Positions 21,564 to 33,907 are shown, numbered from the stretch's first letter. The stretch: 64,000 bases of DNA from Miscanthus floridulus (GCF_019320115.1 NC_089587.1:84430384-84494383); one strand, 5' to 3'. Notes: generated by a model from the letters alone, not told the origin. Program-made: numbers and translations.

Positions 21564-22858
21564 GCACAAGAGATGCAATAGCAAGCTTAGATTAAGCATT
21601 TTCTGAACTGCAATACAATAGTCACTTGTTTTAACTATAGCTAGAGTTTTAAGCATCCAACAATGTTCTTTAACTTTCTGGAAAGCTTATGAAATTTTCT
21701 AAAACTTTCTTATTATCATCTTAAGAAGATTCAACAGTTAACGAGGTCAAATAATGCCATGTTTCAGAACTGCACAGAACGCAACCAAAACCTGATAGAG
21801 AATTTATAAAATCTATAACTCCCAAACCTGCTGGCCTAAAATCATGAAATTTTAGGATAAGACAGATGAGCAAGTTATCTACAACTTTGTTATTATCAAG
21901 ATTTACAACAAACCTCATTTTCACCATGAAAACACCACGACAACATAGACTACACATGCAACCATTTTCAGCACATAAATAAAAGGTTCACCACTTGTTT
22001 AGTTAAACAAGATAGCACACACATAAGTTATTCTAATAGCTTCAATCATCACTACCCTAGCTCAGCAACATTTTATCTTAGTCATAAGTAAAAGATGAAC
22101 AAAAGGAGCATGCATACATATTAAGCTTCTCACATAAAATTAAGAGTTACACTAGCAAACACTTGAATAGCAAGCAAAAAGAGAAACCGCATCAAAATGG
22201 AATCCTGCATGCTCACAGAAATTACAGTAGCTCATATACACATTTTCACACCTAAAGAAAATCTAAAACCTGTAGCTAACAACTTATCCTAATTAGAGTA
22301 TGCAAGCATTTAACAAGCATCAAGCTCTCATGCGGCAAACAATTCCAGAAAATCTAGATACTTGCCAACTATACCAACATATTATATACACCGCAAACAT
22401 GCTAGAAAGTATAATGGTTAAGCCCAAACAAATTATTTACATGCCTTTATTAATTTCCTTAGGTGGCAAGGTGAAATAGAGAACTGCTATTTCTAGTGCA
22501 CAGTAAATTCTGTAAAAATTATAGTAGCTTAAGAGTGCATTCAATAGACCACTGCAGGAATTTTATAATTTTCGAGCAAGTAAAACAGCCTCTACAAAAA
22601 TCACAAGCAGATCAGGCTTTCATCAACTTAAACAAGCATTAAACAAGGTTAATTCATAACACCACAGTAAAAGCATGTAAACTGCAGGTTTAATATTCTT
22701 TTTAGCAAGCATATGACAAAACAAGACTAGCAAAATTGGAATCACATTTTTAGCACACTCCTAACTCTAATTTCACATTTTACAAGTTTTAAATGGCACT
22801 TTGCATATAAAAAGTCACCAAAAAGCAAACTGTATACTTCTATCAGATAGAGCATTTC

Positions 22859-23108
22859 ATAACGAAGCTAACAAATATGGTTTCACTCAAATCGGATCAT
22901 TCAAGCTCTAGATATGAAGTTTACAAAATCATCACATAATTCGGAAAAGATTAAAACGAAAAACAACTAAACCCTAGAAACTGATAACGAAGCTAACAAA
23001 TATGGTTTCACTCAAATCGGATCATTCAAGCTCTAGATATGAAGTTTACAAAATCATCACATAATTCGGAAAAGATTAAAACGAAAAACAACTAAACCCT
23101 AGAAACTG
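22859..23108. repeat. 125-bp tandem duplication
   Basis: Two adjacent copies, 22859-22983 and 22984-23108, each running from ATAACGAAGCTAAC to ACCCTAGAAACTG, with no difference that I can see. Lies in the old LTR just before its GC-rich island, and is absent from the young LTRs. Confidence 0.9.
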
Positions 23109-24595
23109 CTACGCGCACACAGCTCAGTGCACCCTGAGGGGCTGACGGCTGGGGCCTATGGTCAACCTGACCCCACACGTCACAGGCACAGAGGCAGGGA
23201 CGGCGCTTTGATCGGCGATAGCTCGCCGGCGGCGAACTTTCCGGCGACGGGACTACCACCAATGGACTCCTCTCATCGAGACGCATCTATCAGGATAGGT
23301 TAGCGAATGATTTTTCGACTTCCGTGCCGACGGTAGCGGAAGGGACGGCTCGACGGCACTGCACGGCGGCGTGCTCGCCGCTGCTGGCCACGATGGCGCT
23401 GGTGAGACCTCGGCGGAGCTTCTACATACTACTGCGAACTCCCAGCAAGCACAAGGAAGAAGAGAGACGGCCCGAGACGGGCACGGCCACGTGGAGCTCG
23501 AGCTCGGCGGCGGCAATGGCGGCCATGGCAGCAGCTTCGGCCCGAGGGCCCTCACCTTGGCTCAAACGATGACCAAGCTAGGTCGGGGATGTAGCAAAGG
23601 CCATGGTGGTGTTGTGGCTGCGATGAATTGGAGCGAGGTGCGGTGGCTGCGGTGGATTTTGCGGCGGCGGCGGCGGCTGCTTGGCTCGTCGTTCCTGGCG
23701 AGAAGAACAGCGAGGGAGAGCGAGCGAGAGGGAAAGAAAGGGAACGGAGAGGTCGCGCTCTGCTTCACATCGCGTGCCCGGCCGCGGCGTGGGCCCAACC
23801 CCGGCGTACGAACGCCACGAGGGGGCCAAGGGCTGCGGCCGGTCGGCCACTGCTCCAGTTCGAAATCAGCTGAAGAGCTGACAATACCACCTCAAAATTA
23901 CAACTGAATCTCCATTTTCCACCCTTCATATCTGTCAAACCGGTTATTGGCTGGTTCAACCAATTGCACCGTATGATATATCTACACGATTACAACAACT
24001 TTTCTTAAATAAGCATGGTCAAATTCCAACTGGGTTGCGAGATATAATTCTCCAAAGTAGGGTCCCTCGAAATTGAAAATTCAGTTTAAGTCCATTGAGG
24101 ACTTGGCCAAATTTCGAGCTCCAGAAACAGCACTGCATTCACTTTTGGAGACTCTGTTAGACTAAGTTAGAAACCAAACTAGCTTTTGACCCTTAAACAA
24201 AGTTTGCTCTACTAAAGCAGAACTACAACTTTTATTTAAGGTCCAACTCCATGCAAGCACTCTAAGCAATAGGTCAACACAGGTCAAAACAACATCTTGA
24301 AAAAGGCATTTTTAGTCACACACGCATAGAAGCAATTTCAAATTAAATCATGAATATATACATGGTTTCATTTTTCATCCTAAGTGTGTCTAGGTTAGTT
24401 TAGTGACCAAACAACAATCACTTGCATTAACAAGCATGGTCATCAAGCATACATATGGCTAATCTAAGCATTTTAGGGAAATAAACATAACAAGAAAATG
24501 CATCACCACATGCTCATGATCATGAATGGATGGATGATGCTTATGCTTATGCAATGCAAGTGCAAGATGCAAGCTTAACACCTTAGGGTGTTAAA

Positions 24596-25129
24596 AGGAG
24601 GAGGTGCCGCCGGTCCCAAAGGAGCTCCGCGAGCCAGGAGGCGGCAGCCGGGTCTAAGGTGTACGCACAGAAACAGTCATGAGCGAGAGAGGCCGCCGCC
24701 GGGTCAAGCCATCCGTATTTGGGGGGGGGGGACTGATAGCTGGGCCCCGCCGCCAGCGTGTCTTTCGCTGCCAGGTTGGAGTGCCACATGGGCAAAACGA
24801 GGGCACCTATTCACTGACCGGTGGCAGGATGACGTCCGCTGAGCCCCGCGGAAATAATTTTTCCTGCGCGCACTTCATCAAGTTTGGCCAATTTAGTTTT
24901 GTTACTGGGCCTTCAGGTCACATATACCAGGGAATACAAAAGGATAACACCAAGTACAAGTATGCATGTGAAACAAATTTGTTGACATCATCTATGTGCA
25001 GAGTGTTTGAAAGTTAAAAAAGTTATATTTCCTAAACAGAGTTTCAAAATTAAATTTCGATTACGTCACTGTGTTTCTTACAATAAATCATTCAAGTCAA
25101 GATCCCACTTGGGTATCTATAGAAAAAAT
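24596..25129. other. GC-rich then AT-rich flank of the solo-LTR nest
   Basis: 24596-24890 is GC-rich and carries an 11-base poly-G run (24721-24731). It is the original neighbour of 3110-3181, separated by the LTR nest; on the minus strand the rejoined DNA has a CT-rich leader-like stretch followed by an ATG in GCCGCCATGG context (about 3152). It may be a disrupted promoter or first exon, but no protein is recognisable. From 24890 the DNA becomes AT-rich with no gene seen. Confidence 0.4.
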
Positions 25130-25740
25130 ATTTACATATATACTACCGAATATTATAAATACATTATAGAACATCACATTAAAACTATACGAACATCACA
25201 AAATATAGCATAGAACATCATATGTAAACTACGTGAACATCACATATATCATGAAATATAAAAAATAAAATTAGAAAAGTAATTAATTAGAGTCAAATAA
25301 AAAGAAGAAAAATAGTAACGAACATAATAAAAATATATCTTAGAACATCAATGTATACTACCGAACATCACAAATATATCGTAGAACATCACATTAGACT
25401 ACACGAACATCACAAAATATAGCATAGAACATCATATGTATACTGTATGAACAACACATATATCTAGAAATATAAAAATAAAATTAGTAAAGTAATTAAT
25501 TAGAGTCAAATAAAAAGAAGAAAAATGCTACCGAACATCACAAAATATATCCTAGAACATCAATCTATACTGAACATTACAAAAACATCGTAGAACATCA
25601 TATTTGTACTCGCAGACATCATAAAATATAGCATAGAACATCACATATTTACTACGTAAACATCACATATATCATAAAATATAAAAAATAAAATTAGTAT
25701 ATTAATTAATTAGACTCAAATAACACAGAAAAGATTCAAA
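25130..25740. repeat. AT-rich higher-order tandem repeat, three units of about 210 bp
   Basis: Three diverged units; the landmark AATTAATTAG begins at 25281, 25494 and 25704 (spacing 213 and 210). Each unit is itself built of short GAACATCACA-type repeats followed by an A-rich block with AAAATAAAATTAG. No coding potential. Confidence 0.75.
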
Positions 25741-26036
25741 ATAAAAAAATGAATAACAAAATAAAAATATAAATGAAAACCAAACTTTAACAAAATCTGC
25801 ATGAACCATAAAAGAGAAAAGCGAAGTAAATAGAAGAAAACAAAGAAAAATAAAAAACATAGAAGAATTAAAGGCAACATAACAAAAGAAAAAGGAAAAT
25901 AAATGAACGAAAGAAAAAAAAAGAAAAGCAAAAACGCACAAAGAAAATAAAAAGGAAAATTAAAAATAAAAAGAAGAATAAAACAACATAGAGAAAAAGG
26001 AAAAAGGAAAAAAAGAAATAGAAAAAAGAAAAACTC
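25741..26036. repeat. Purine-rich low-complexity tract
   Basis: About 300 bases composed mainly of A with interspersed G on the plus strand (AAAGAAAAA-type). Long frames on the minus strand here are pure Phe/Leu/Ser low complexity and are not genes. Confidence 0.8.
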
Positions 26037-26100
26037 ACCTACTGAACCACCTACACGGATCGACAACGGCACAGCGTGCTCTGCTGGGTCGTGTCCTGGG
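26037..26100. other. Short unassigned sequence at the copia truncation point
   Basis: Unique bases between the purine tract and the point where similarity to the copia LTR begins (about 26101). The missing 5-bp target duplication of the copia element shows that its left end was deleted here. Confidence 0.4.
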
Positions 26101-26851
26101 CAACATAAGAACACAAGTGTAGCAACATAAGTACAAGATGACACAAAGATTTATTCCGTGGTTCAGCTTGTCACCAAGGTTTGCTGAAGTCCACGTTGTT
26201 GAGGTATACCACTAAGGCTTAGAGCTTTGCAACCCTACCTCGTTCTCAAGTCAAGAGAGTGAACTCTTGAGATGAGGAGTGATTTTACTCGTTGCAAGAG
26301 GTGGTTACAAACCTCTCGGAGCTGCCACACAAGTTGGCAAGCTCTACGGACGACGCTCTAGCCGACTAAGAGCCAAGCTCCAAGAGTAACAAACATAACC
26401 ATCGGCTAAAACGTGAACCAAATGCTCTTTAGAGTATGAGAATCAATGGAGCTGCTCTCTAATTGAGTTTTAGACCCTTTTCCCACAAGGATTGATGGAG
26501 AAATTAATGGATTTGCTTGGGGGCTTGAGGTCAACAATAGAGTGAGTGAGAGAGAGAGAGAGATCTCCTGCTCTGTTTTGGGCATGCTGAAGTGAAGAAA
26601 AAGAGAGCAGATGGCCGTTGGGGAAGAAAGAGAGAGGTATATATACCCCTTTATAGTACGTCTTTTCCTATACTTAAATTCAATATATAAAAGAATTTAA
26701 ACCTCCTTTGAGTTTGAAGCCATCTACATTTGTAATTGGGGCCTCCTCCATTTCGTATAGCATCCTCGAATATAAATTCCCTGCTTGTCATCTTGATAAA
26801 TCTCATTAGTTCTTTAATTGCGTGGTCATTATCGGCTTGATTGCACTTTCA
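26101..26851 (-). repeat. Truncated 3' LTR of the Sirevirus-like copia
   Basis: Matches 35612-36897 of the 5' LTR except for a ~520-bp block present only there. Ends in GATTGCACTTTCA on the plus strand (LTR start TGAAAGTGC on the minus). Contains a GA microsatellite near 26541-26562. Confidence 0.82.
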
Positions 26852-26866
26852 ATCTTCTCCTTTTTG
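26852..26866 (-). other. Polypurine tract of the Sirevirus-like copia
   Basis: Minus strand reads AAAAAGGAGAAGAT directly against the 3' LTR start. Confidence 0.7.
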
Positions 26867-27600
26867 GTGATTGATGACAACCCAATTAGATATGAAATAA
26901 ATACTGAGACTTTTCGAGCCATGGGTATAGAGCCTACCCCTAAGTATGTAAATAGAGAATTGAATTCTCAAATTGGCATAAGAAGCCAAGATTCACATTT
27001 TAGTGAAAGTGATGGGGCTCCCCCTATATCCATGCTTCTGTGGGGTGCTGCATACTGTGTTAGGTATGTAAAACGTGATGCAAATGATAGTTTATGCATA
27101 ACATGGTTTGTTGTTGCAGCTGGGCGCGGCACTGCCGCACTTGCTGTAACAGCACAGATCAGTATGGACACCACACAGCATGTGATACATATAAAGATAT
27201 ACATTCTAGCATAGATTAATATATGCCCATATCCCACACATATATAAAGTACTTAAGTAGCATTATTACATAAATAGAGTTTCTAATGGACTCTCAAACT
27301 CTCACATAACGAAGACTACTCTAAGCGGATATGAATATGACTCTAGCTGCAACAACCTCCATGGCGTCGAAAAAGTTGACCCAAAAAGTTGTCCCCTCTA
27401 ATTTTCTCCCCCTTTGGCATAAAGCACCAAAAAGAGAAGGAAAGAAGAAAGACCAACACTCACTCCTCATCCTCTTGGATCGTGTCCCAATCAACATCAT
27501 CGCCACCAACAACTTTACTAGCACCTGCGACGTCCTCCTCACCACCGCCCTCTCTTGGTGATGAGTGGTTGAAATGTCGTGCTCATGCCTAGTGCTCCTC
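26867..27600 (-). other. Non-coding internal DNA between extra ORF and 3' LTR
   Basis: AT-rich; includes a copy of the GGCACTGCCGCAC palindromic motif at 27128-27140. A 130-codon plus-strand frame here has no recognisable domain. Confidence 0.5.
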
Positions 27601-27608
27601 CTTATGGA

Positions 27609-28541
27609 CTACAAGGTGGTCCTTAAACTAGTGTGAGAATCAAGTTCTAGCTGCTCCTGCTCCTCCTCCTCCTCCTCCTCCTCATCCTCTGAATCTATCT
27701 CAGAAATACTAGAGAGGTCATCAAACCTCGGAGGTGACTGAACTAGAGAAAGAGGTGGTAGCCCTGCATGCTCTCTAGCCTCCCGGTTGGATTCATAGTT
27801 CTCCAACCGGTCCTGATATGCGGTCCTCGCTGCATAGGTAAATGTGGTGAAGATGGCCTTGATCCACTTCCCAAACTTCTCCATCTTCTTTTCCTTACGA
27901 GGCCTAGATCGAGATGACTCGGGCATGTCCTCAACTGATGGAGAACGTCTCACTACCCTGCTAGCACCTACCCCTCGGGTCTTCTCAATTTTGTAGACGG
28001 TGTGAAGACCATCTTTCTTAAATCTATAGTAAGTGACCCTCTCAATCAACATACTGCATCTTGACAACTTTGGATTTCTTGGAGTTGAAGTTCACAGATG
28101 CATAGAAGTTGGAATGAAACTCATTCTAAAACCTATAGTCAATCTCCAAATCCTTTGGCTGCTAATAGGAATTGTTCTCACGTGCTTCCTCCATCATCTT
28201 CAGCTTTCCCGCATAATTGAGCATAGGATGAGCACGTGTGTCAACAGGATGCCTCATCACCACATCCTCAGAATACTCTCTAATGTAGCTCCTATCAAAC
28301 TCCTCAAGATGAGGTGGAGTAACTAGGCAAGCACCTGGAGGAATGGTGCGGCCAGCCCTCTCTAGGTTCTCCTCCTCCTAGATCATCCGATCTCTCCTCC
28401 CCCTATCTCTAGCAACATCTCTGCCTACTGTACTGCTGCTGCCCCCTGTGGTCCTTCCACGACCACGACGAGGCAATTGCTTGACATGAGGCTCTATCAT
28501 CTTCCTCTTCCCCCTCCGGTCATCATCACCTCCAGAGGACA
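27609..28541 (-). pseudogene. Extra ORF downstream of pol (Sirevirus 'env-like' position), broken
   Basis: Minus-strand frame beginning near 28541 with a basic, Gly/Arg-rich start (MSSGGDDDRRGKRKMIEPHVKQ region), interrupted by several stops and frameshifts, and ending in a 152-codon open stretch (28067-27609) with a long Glu run (about 27660-27690) encoded by a TCC/CTC microsatellite. Its place after RNase H on the pol strand is where some Sireviruses carry an additional gene. I see no signal peptide or clear membrane segment in what remains, so an envelope role is not supported by this copy. Confidence 0.45.
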
Positions 28542-29033
28542 TCTTGGTTTACGCGGATTGAGGAGGAAAGGGATGAATCGACTCTGTCCACGAGCTAGGG
28601 TTGCTGCTAATGACAACGTAGAAGAACAGCAGCAGGCCACGACAATGCCGAAGGTGGCAACGTGGCTAGACAGAGCGGCGACAACTACAGGTGAGAATGA
28701 GGTGAGAGTTACCCTAGGGCTAGGTGAGAATGAGAAGAGTAAATGGGCCCTCATGGTAACTGCTGTCATGGGCTGAATTTTGATTGAAATTCAAAGTGTG
28801 GCACTGCCTCACTCCTTAGAACAACAAGATTTAGCTACTAACTAAATAGCTATATACATATAGGATATGGACACATATTTCAAGCACACTATGATTAGTA
28901 ACAATTAATCAATACAAACAATGATCATAATGCACTTGTTTCTAATGATAAATTATTTTGAAGCACAATATTTAAACATTTCCAATTCATTTCTCCTATC
29001 CATGCTAGTTCATCAATCAAGGTGTGCTAAAGT
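28542..29033 (-). other. Spacer between pol and the extra ORF
   Basis: No domain recognised. Overlapping frames on both strands (90-99 codons) are low-complexity and unsupported. Carries a GTGTGGCACTGCC motif at about 28796. Confidence 0.4.
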
Positions 29034-30569
29034 TCAAACCATGTTACGAGAATCAAGAATGTTTAGCTCACTACGTAAAGCACAAAACCTTGACTCATCA
29101 AGAGGCTTAGTGAAAATATCGGCTAGTTGTTTTTCAGTGGTCACATGGCGAATTTCGATGTCTCCTTTGGCTTCGTGGTCTCTCAAGAAATGATGTCGGA
29201 TATCTATGTGCTTAGTTCTTGAGTGGCTTACAGGATTGTTGGCTAACTTTATAACACTTTTGTTGTCACACAAGAGTGGGATTTTTGTGAAGTGACATCT
29301 AAAATCTTGAAGGGTTTGCCTCATCCAAAGTAGTTGAGCACAACATGCACTAGCTGCAACATACTCGGCCTTGGCGGTGGAAAGGGCTACACAATTTTGG
29401 TTTTTAGAACTCCAAGACACTAGGGACCATCCAAGGAATTGACATGTCCCCAAATTGCTTTTTCAATCTACTTTGCAACCGACATAATCGGAATCCGAAT
29501 ATCCAAGTAGATCAAACCTAGAGCCCTTAGGATACCACAAGCCAAGGTTAGGAGTGTGTACTAAATATCTCAAGATTCTCTTAACGGCCACTAAGTGACA
29601 CTCTTTTGGGTTAGCTTGAAATCTAGCATACATGCACACACTAAGCATAATATCAGGCCTAGATGCGCACAAATAAAGTAGAGAGCCAATCATAGAGTGA
29701 TATACCTTAGTATCCATGGCTTTTTCTTCATCATTGAGATCTATATGTCCATTGGTTGGCATGGGAGTTTTGATAGGCTTGGCATTCACCATGTCAAACT
29801 TCTTAAGCATATTATGGGTGTACTTTGTTTGACTAATAAAAGTTCCATTCTTCACTTACTTGATTTGAAATCCAAGGAAGAACTTCAATTCACCCATCAT
29901 GGACATCTCAAATCTCTTGGTCATGATTCTACTAAATTCCTCACAAAAAGAATGATTAGTACTACCAAATATTATATCATCAACATATATTTGGTACACA
30001 AATATATCTTTGCCAACTTTGTGAGTTAAAAGGGTAGGGTCGGCTTTGCCTATTTCAAAGCCTTGTTTAAGCAAGAATTCCTTAAGGCATTCATACTATG
30101 CTCTTGGTGATTGCTTAAGCCCATAGAGCGCCTTTTAGAGTTTGTAGATGTGGTTGGGGAACTTGGGATCTTTAAAACCTGGTGGTTGCTCAACATAGAC
30201 AAATTCTTGAATGGGGCCGTTGAGGAATGCACTCTTCACGCCCATTTGATATAGCTTGAAATTGTGATGAGTGGCATAGGCTATAAGCATTCGGATTACT
30301 TCAAGTCTTGCCGCCAATGCATATGTTTCCTCAAAGTCCAAGCCCTCTATTTGAGTGAAACCTTGAGCAACCAATCTTGCCTTGTTTCTTGTCACCATGC
30401 CATTCTCATCTTGCTTGTTGTGAAAGACCCACTTGGTGCCAATGATATTGGTGTTGGGTCTCTCCACCAACGTCCACACTTGATTTATTTTGAAATTATT
30501 GAGCTCATCTTGCATGGCCATCACCCAATCCAGATCACCAAGTGCTTGCTCAACCTTAAGAGGTTCCAA
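29034..30569 (-). pseudogene. pol: Copia reverse transcriptase-RNase H, degraded
   Basis: Pieces 30569-30135, 30074-29856, 29855-29463 and 29453-29034. Recognisable blocks in order: [32 protein letters not shown] (RT fingers and palm), YVDDIIFGS (catalytic, near 29975), the connection with RILRYLVHTPNLGLWYP, then RNase H with ALSTAKAEY, LCDNKSVIKLANNP and TKHIDIRHHFLRDH, ending [13 protein letters not shown]. Broken by stops between the pieces. Expected DVKSAFLNG reads GVKSAFLNG, and PVARLE reads LAARLE, so catalytic-region residues have also drifted. Confidence 0.9.
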
Positions 30570-31040
30570 AGAGGAAACAAACGGGTAATATTGGCAAAAG
30601 TTTGCTAAATGTGAACGAGTTGTTACCCCCTTTCGAAGACTCCCAAGGATATTGTCAATGGGATGATCCCGTTGTATTGTTTGCCTTAGCCTTGGATGAT
30701 CAATGGCCTCTTGTCCATCTTCTAGATCTTCATTATCTTCTTGCTTGAATATGGGTTGTAGGTTCTGTCCTTGAATTAGAGTTGGACTTGCTACTGCTGT
30801 CAGAGGGAGTGTGGCACTACCGCTCTTATGTGTGGCACTGTCGCTCTACTAATTTGTAGTAAGGGTCTGCTCCCCCTCAGCATCAGGTACGTCAGTGAAA
30901 CTTTGTTCATCAGCAGCTTGAGGAACCTCCACTTCAGTGACTTTGTCTTCTTGTGGTCTTATATCACCAATAGCCAATTGCTTAATTGCTTCACATGATG
31001 GATCCTTCTTTCCTACAACACTTGAATCAACTTGCTCCAC

Positions 31041-32578
31041 TTAAGAGCCATTAGATTCATCAAATGTCACGTCTACCGCTATTTCAACTCTCCTAGAGGT
31101 TTTGTTGAAAACACGATAGGCATGCTCATTTGATCCATAACCAAGAAGAAAATCTTCATCAACTTTAGGTGCAAACTTAGAGGTTTTGGATTTCTTATTA
31201 AGTATGAAACACTTGCACCCAAACACTCTAAAGTAGGACACCTTTGGTTTGCTACTAGTTAGAAGCTCATATGAAGTTTTCTTCAACTTCTTGTGTAGGT
31301 AGAGGTAGTTGATGGCATGTCAAGCGGTGTTGACGGCTTTGCACCAAAAGAGGTCCGGCGTCTTATACTCATCTAGCATTGTCCTTGCCATGTCAATTAG
31401 TGTACGATTCTTCCTCTCTACTACACCATTTTATTGAGGGGTGTATGGAGTTGAGAACTCATGCTTGATGCCTTCTTCATCAAGAAACTCCTAAACTTGG
31501 GTGTTCTTGAATTCGGTCCCATTGTCGCTTCTCATTTTCTTGATGGGGAGACCGAGCTCCTTTTGAGCTCTTACAACAAAAGTCTTCACATTGTCTCTAA
31601 CTTGACATTTATCAAATAAGAAAGATACACAAGTGAAACAGGAATAATCATCAACAATAACAAGACCATACTTGTTACCCCCTGATACTTAGGTAGGCGA
31701 TCGGTCCAAAGAGATCCATGTGTATGAGTTCCAATGGTTGCATCGTGGTCATGATGCTCTTTGGAGGGTGAGGTATGCCAACTTGCTTTTTGGCTTGACA
31801 AGCACTACATATCCTATCTTTTTCAAAGTGAATATTTGTTAGCCCAAGGATGTGTTCGTCCTTTTGAAGTTTGGCCAAATTCCTCATCCCAACATGGGCT
31901 AGTCGACGATGCTAAAGCCACCCCATGCTAGATTTTGCCACTAAACAAGTCTCAAGATTAGCTTTACTTTTGTTGAAATCAACTAGGTAAAGCTTGTTCT
32001 TTAAATGACTTATAAAGATAATAGAGGAATCCTCCCTTCTAAAGACTTCCACACCCTTATCCTTAAAGAGACAATTGAAGTCCATCTCGCATAATTGAGA
32101 GACGGACAACAAATTATAACCTAACGAATCAACATGTAAAACATTTGTAATTGAATGCTCAAGGGTTATAGCAACTTTACCGAGACCAATCACATCCCCC
32201 TTAGAGTTGTCTCCAAAGAGAATATTTTCATTTGAGTCCATCTTCAGGGTATATGATGAGAACATTCTCCTTTCTCCGGTCATATGATTTATACATCCAC
32301 TATCAAGCACCCAACTTGACCCACTAGAGGAGTATGCCTGTAAAACAGATTTAGTTGCTTGATTTAGGTCCCCAATTAGACTTGGGACCTTGCATGTTAG
32401 TCATAAGAAATTGAGGAACCCAAATAGAAGTATTCCTATATATGTTGGCTTCCTTTCCAACATATTTGGTAACTACTTTTCCACTATTGTTGTTCCTTAA
32501 AACAAAACACGAAGTCAAGCTTTGTCGAGGTGGTTGAAACTTTGATTGGTAGGCATACTTGTTCATAGTGCCCCACAC
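31041..32578 (-). pseudogene. pol: Copia protease-integrase region, degraded
   Basis: 32578-32351: linker; 32310-31912: aspartic protease MLDSGCINHMTG with downstream VLHVDSLGYNLLSVSQLC; 31887-31675: GAG-pre-integrase zinc finger (CSACQAKKQVG) and first core Asp in IHMDLFGP. The core up to about 31300 is full of stops; 31286-31041 is the C-terminal region (VFGCKCFILNKK ... VEIAVDVTFDESNGS). Integrase ahead of RT places the element in Ty1/copia. Confidence 0.85.
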
Positions 32579-32743
32579 TGATTCCTTTGGCTTCTGCTAA
32601 ACCTATTTCTGCTGGGACACCTTCTTCTTGGGCTTAGTTTGATCAGGAGTGGAATTGGGAGCCTTCCCATTTTTATGGGGAGCGGTACAACCGGCCTTCA
32701 CTGTGGCACTGCCACGGTGCGGCACTACTACTGTCTATGCAGG

Positions 32744-33907
32744 CTAATCTATACCAACTCTTTCCTTCCTCTCAAACTTGACACACTCATAGCCATTTAT
32801 GATCTTTCTTCTATTTGTCTTGGCTCCTGCAGTGTACCCAAGCCTATGCTTGATTGAGGGGTGTCTCCCTTGCTTGAATTGAGGCATTTTTGAATCATTT
32901 ACCTTCTTGTCACTTACTTGAGCCTTACCACTCAAGCAGCCCTTGACAATGATCTCATTGAGTCTAGAAATTTCTTTTCTCATTGCCTCCATATTTGCAA
33001 GGTTAGTGGAATAAGCATTCAAATCAATATTATAACATTTTCCACAACCTTGACTAGTGGAGGTAGTAGAGGCATCCTTTGCCTTAGAGGGATGTGAGTT
33101 GCTATCCCAAAGAATGTCATATTGCAGCTCAAGTTCTTTGTGCTTTTCATCTAAGTCACAATACTTTTTCTTGAGAGCAATATTGTCTTTCTTTGTGATA
33201 GCATGGTCCCCTTGTTCTTTGGCCAAGGCCTTATGCAAGAATTCTACCTCACTTCTCTCTAATGCAAGAGCTTCCTTGCTAGCAATGTAGAGATCCTCTT
33301 GTTGGATAAGAGTTTTCTCTCTAGATTCTAGCTCGGCTTGGACACTCTCTAAGTCCTCCATTAGTTTAGTGATGAATAGTTTGGTCATTCCATCTAAGTT
33401 CTTAGTTAATTTATTAATTTCTTCATCACTAGATTTATCATCACTAGAGCTATCACTAATATCACTACTAGAGATATCACTAGGAGGTGGAGGTGGAGGA
33501 GCTTTGGCCTTGGATTTAAATTTTACCTTCTCACCCTTTGTCATAAGACAAATATGAGGAGAGTAGTAGTCATCATAGGACATGTTGATGAAGAGTCTTG
33601 GTGAAGAAGATGGCTCATGGATAGCAATGGTTGCAACTTTCTCATCTTCTTCACTTGAGCTTTCAATAGATGAATCCCATTCATGCCCAATGTGAGCTTC
33701 TCCCATGTTTTTCTTACTCTTTCTCCTGTCGGCCTTGTCCTCCTTCTTTCCTTTCTTATATTTGTTCTCCTTGATCTCATGTGGGCACTTGGCAATGAAG
33801 TGATCGGTGCTTTCATAATTGTAGCATGTCCTCTTCTTCTTGTTTGGAAACTTCCTCTTTACTACCTTGTACCCTTGCTTCTTCAACCCTTTGTGAAACC
33901 TCCTCAT
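32744..33907 (-). pseudogene. gag: Copia gag C-terminal part with altered zinc knuckle
   Basis: 387-codon open stretch starting MRRFHKGLKK, then CYNYESTDHFIAKC, a zinc knuckle whose second Cys has become Tyr, so metal binding is doubtful. Then a Lys/Glu-rich stretch, an acidic Ser/Asp run (SSDISDSSSDD), and a coiled coil of about 150 residues (ESREKTLIQQEDLY ... KKYCDLDEKHKELE). Long coiled coils in gag are typical of this lineage. Confidence 0.75.

Larger units (their letters stand above)
3182..24595 (-). mobile_element. Old chromovirus-type solo LTR, split by two later insertions
   Basis: Three pieces (3182-4037, 5957-6352, 21146-24595) join to about 4.7 kb and match, in reverse orientation and with considerable divergence, the LTR of the young Gypsy element inside it. 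Shared blocks on the minus strand include the end GGTTCTGTGACA, the CTCGTACTCAGGGTTTATTCC block, the GATTCGAATCGCC block and the start AACACCCTAAGGTGTTA. The outer ends are flanked by the direct repeat AGGAG (3177-3181 and 24596-24600). The first two bases of the LTR have changed from TG to TT. No internal region is present, so this is a solo LTR left by LTR-LTR recombination. Confidence 0.8.
21146..24595 (-). repeat. Old chromovirus LTR, piece 3 (bulk of the LTR)
   Basis: Resumes with the duplicated ATTTT and runs to GGGTGTTAAA. Contains the reverse image of the LTR small-ORF block (21404-21541), a TA microsatellite, a 125-bp tandem duplication and the GC-rich island at about 23100-23880. 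Open frames of up to 178 codons in the island are not supported by any conserved protein. Confidence 0.7.

Noticed and set aside
23253..23907. ORFs up to 178 codons in the GC-rich part of the old LTR
   Set aside because: Mutually overlapping, low-complexity Ala/Arg/Gly frames in LTR sequence; none is shared with the young LTR.
25130..25740. CRISPR-like array
   Set aside because: Repeats are diverged, AT-rich, without unique uniform spacers, and the DNA is clearly plant nuclear.
25702..26144. Minus-strand ORFs very rich in Phe, Leu and Ser, resembling membrane proteins
   Set aside because: Translation of a purine-rich low-complexity tract; no start context or conserved motif.
26822..27214. 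130-codon plus-strand ORF next to the copia polypurine tract
   Set aside because: Runs against the element, starts in the LTR and has no recognisable domain.
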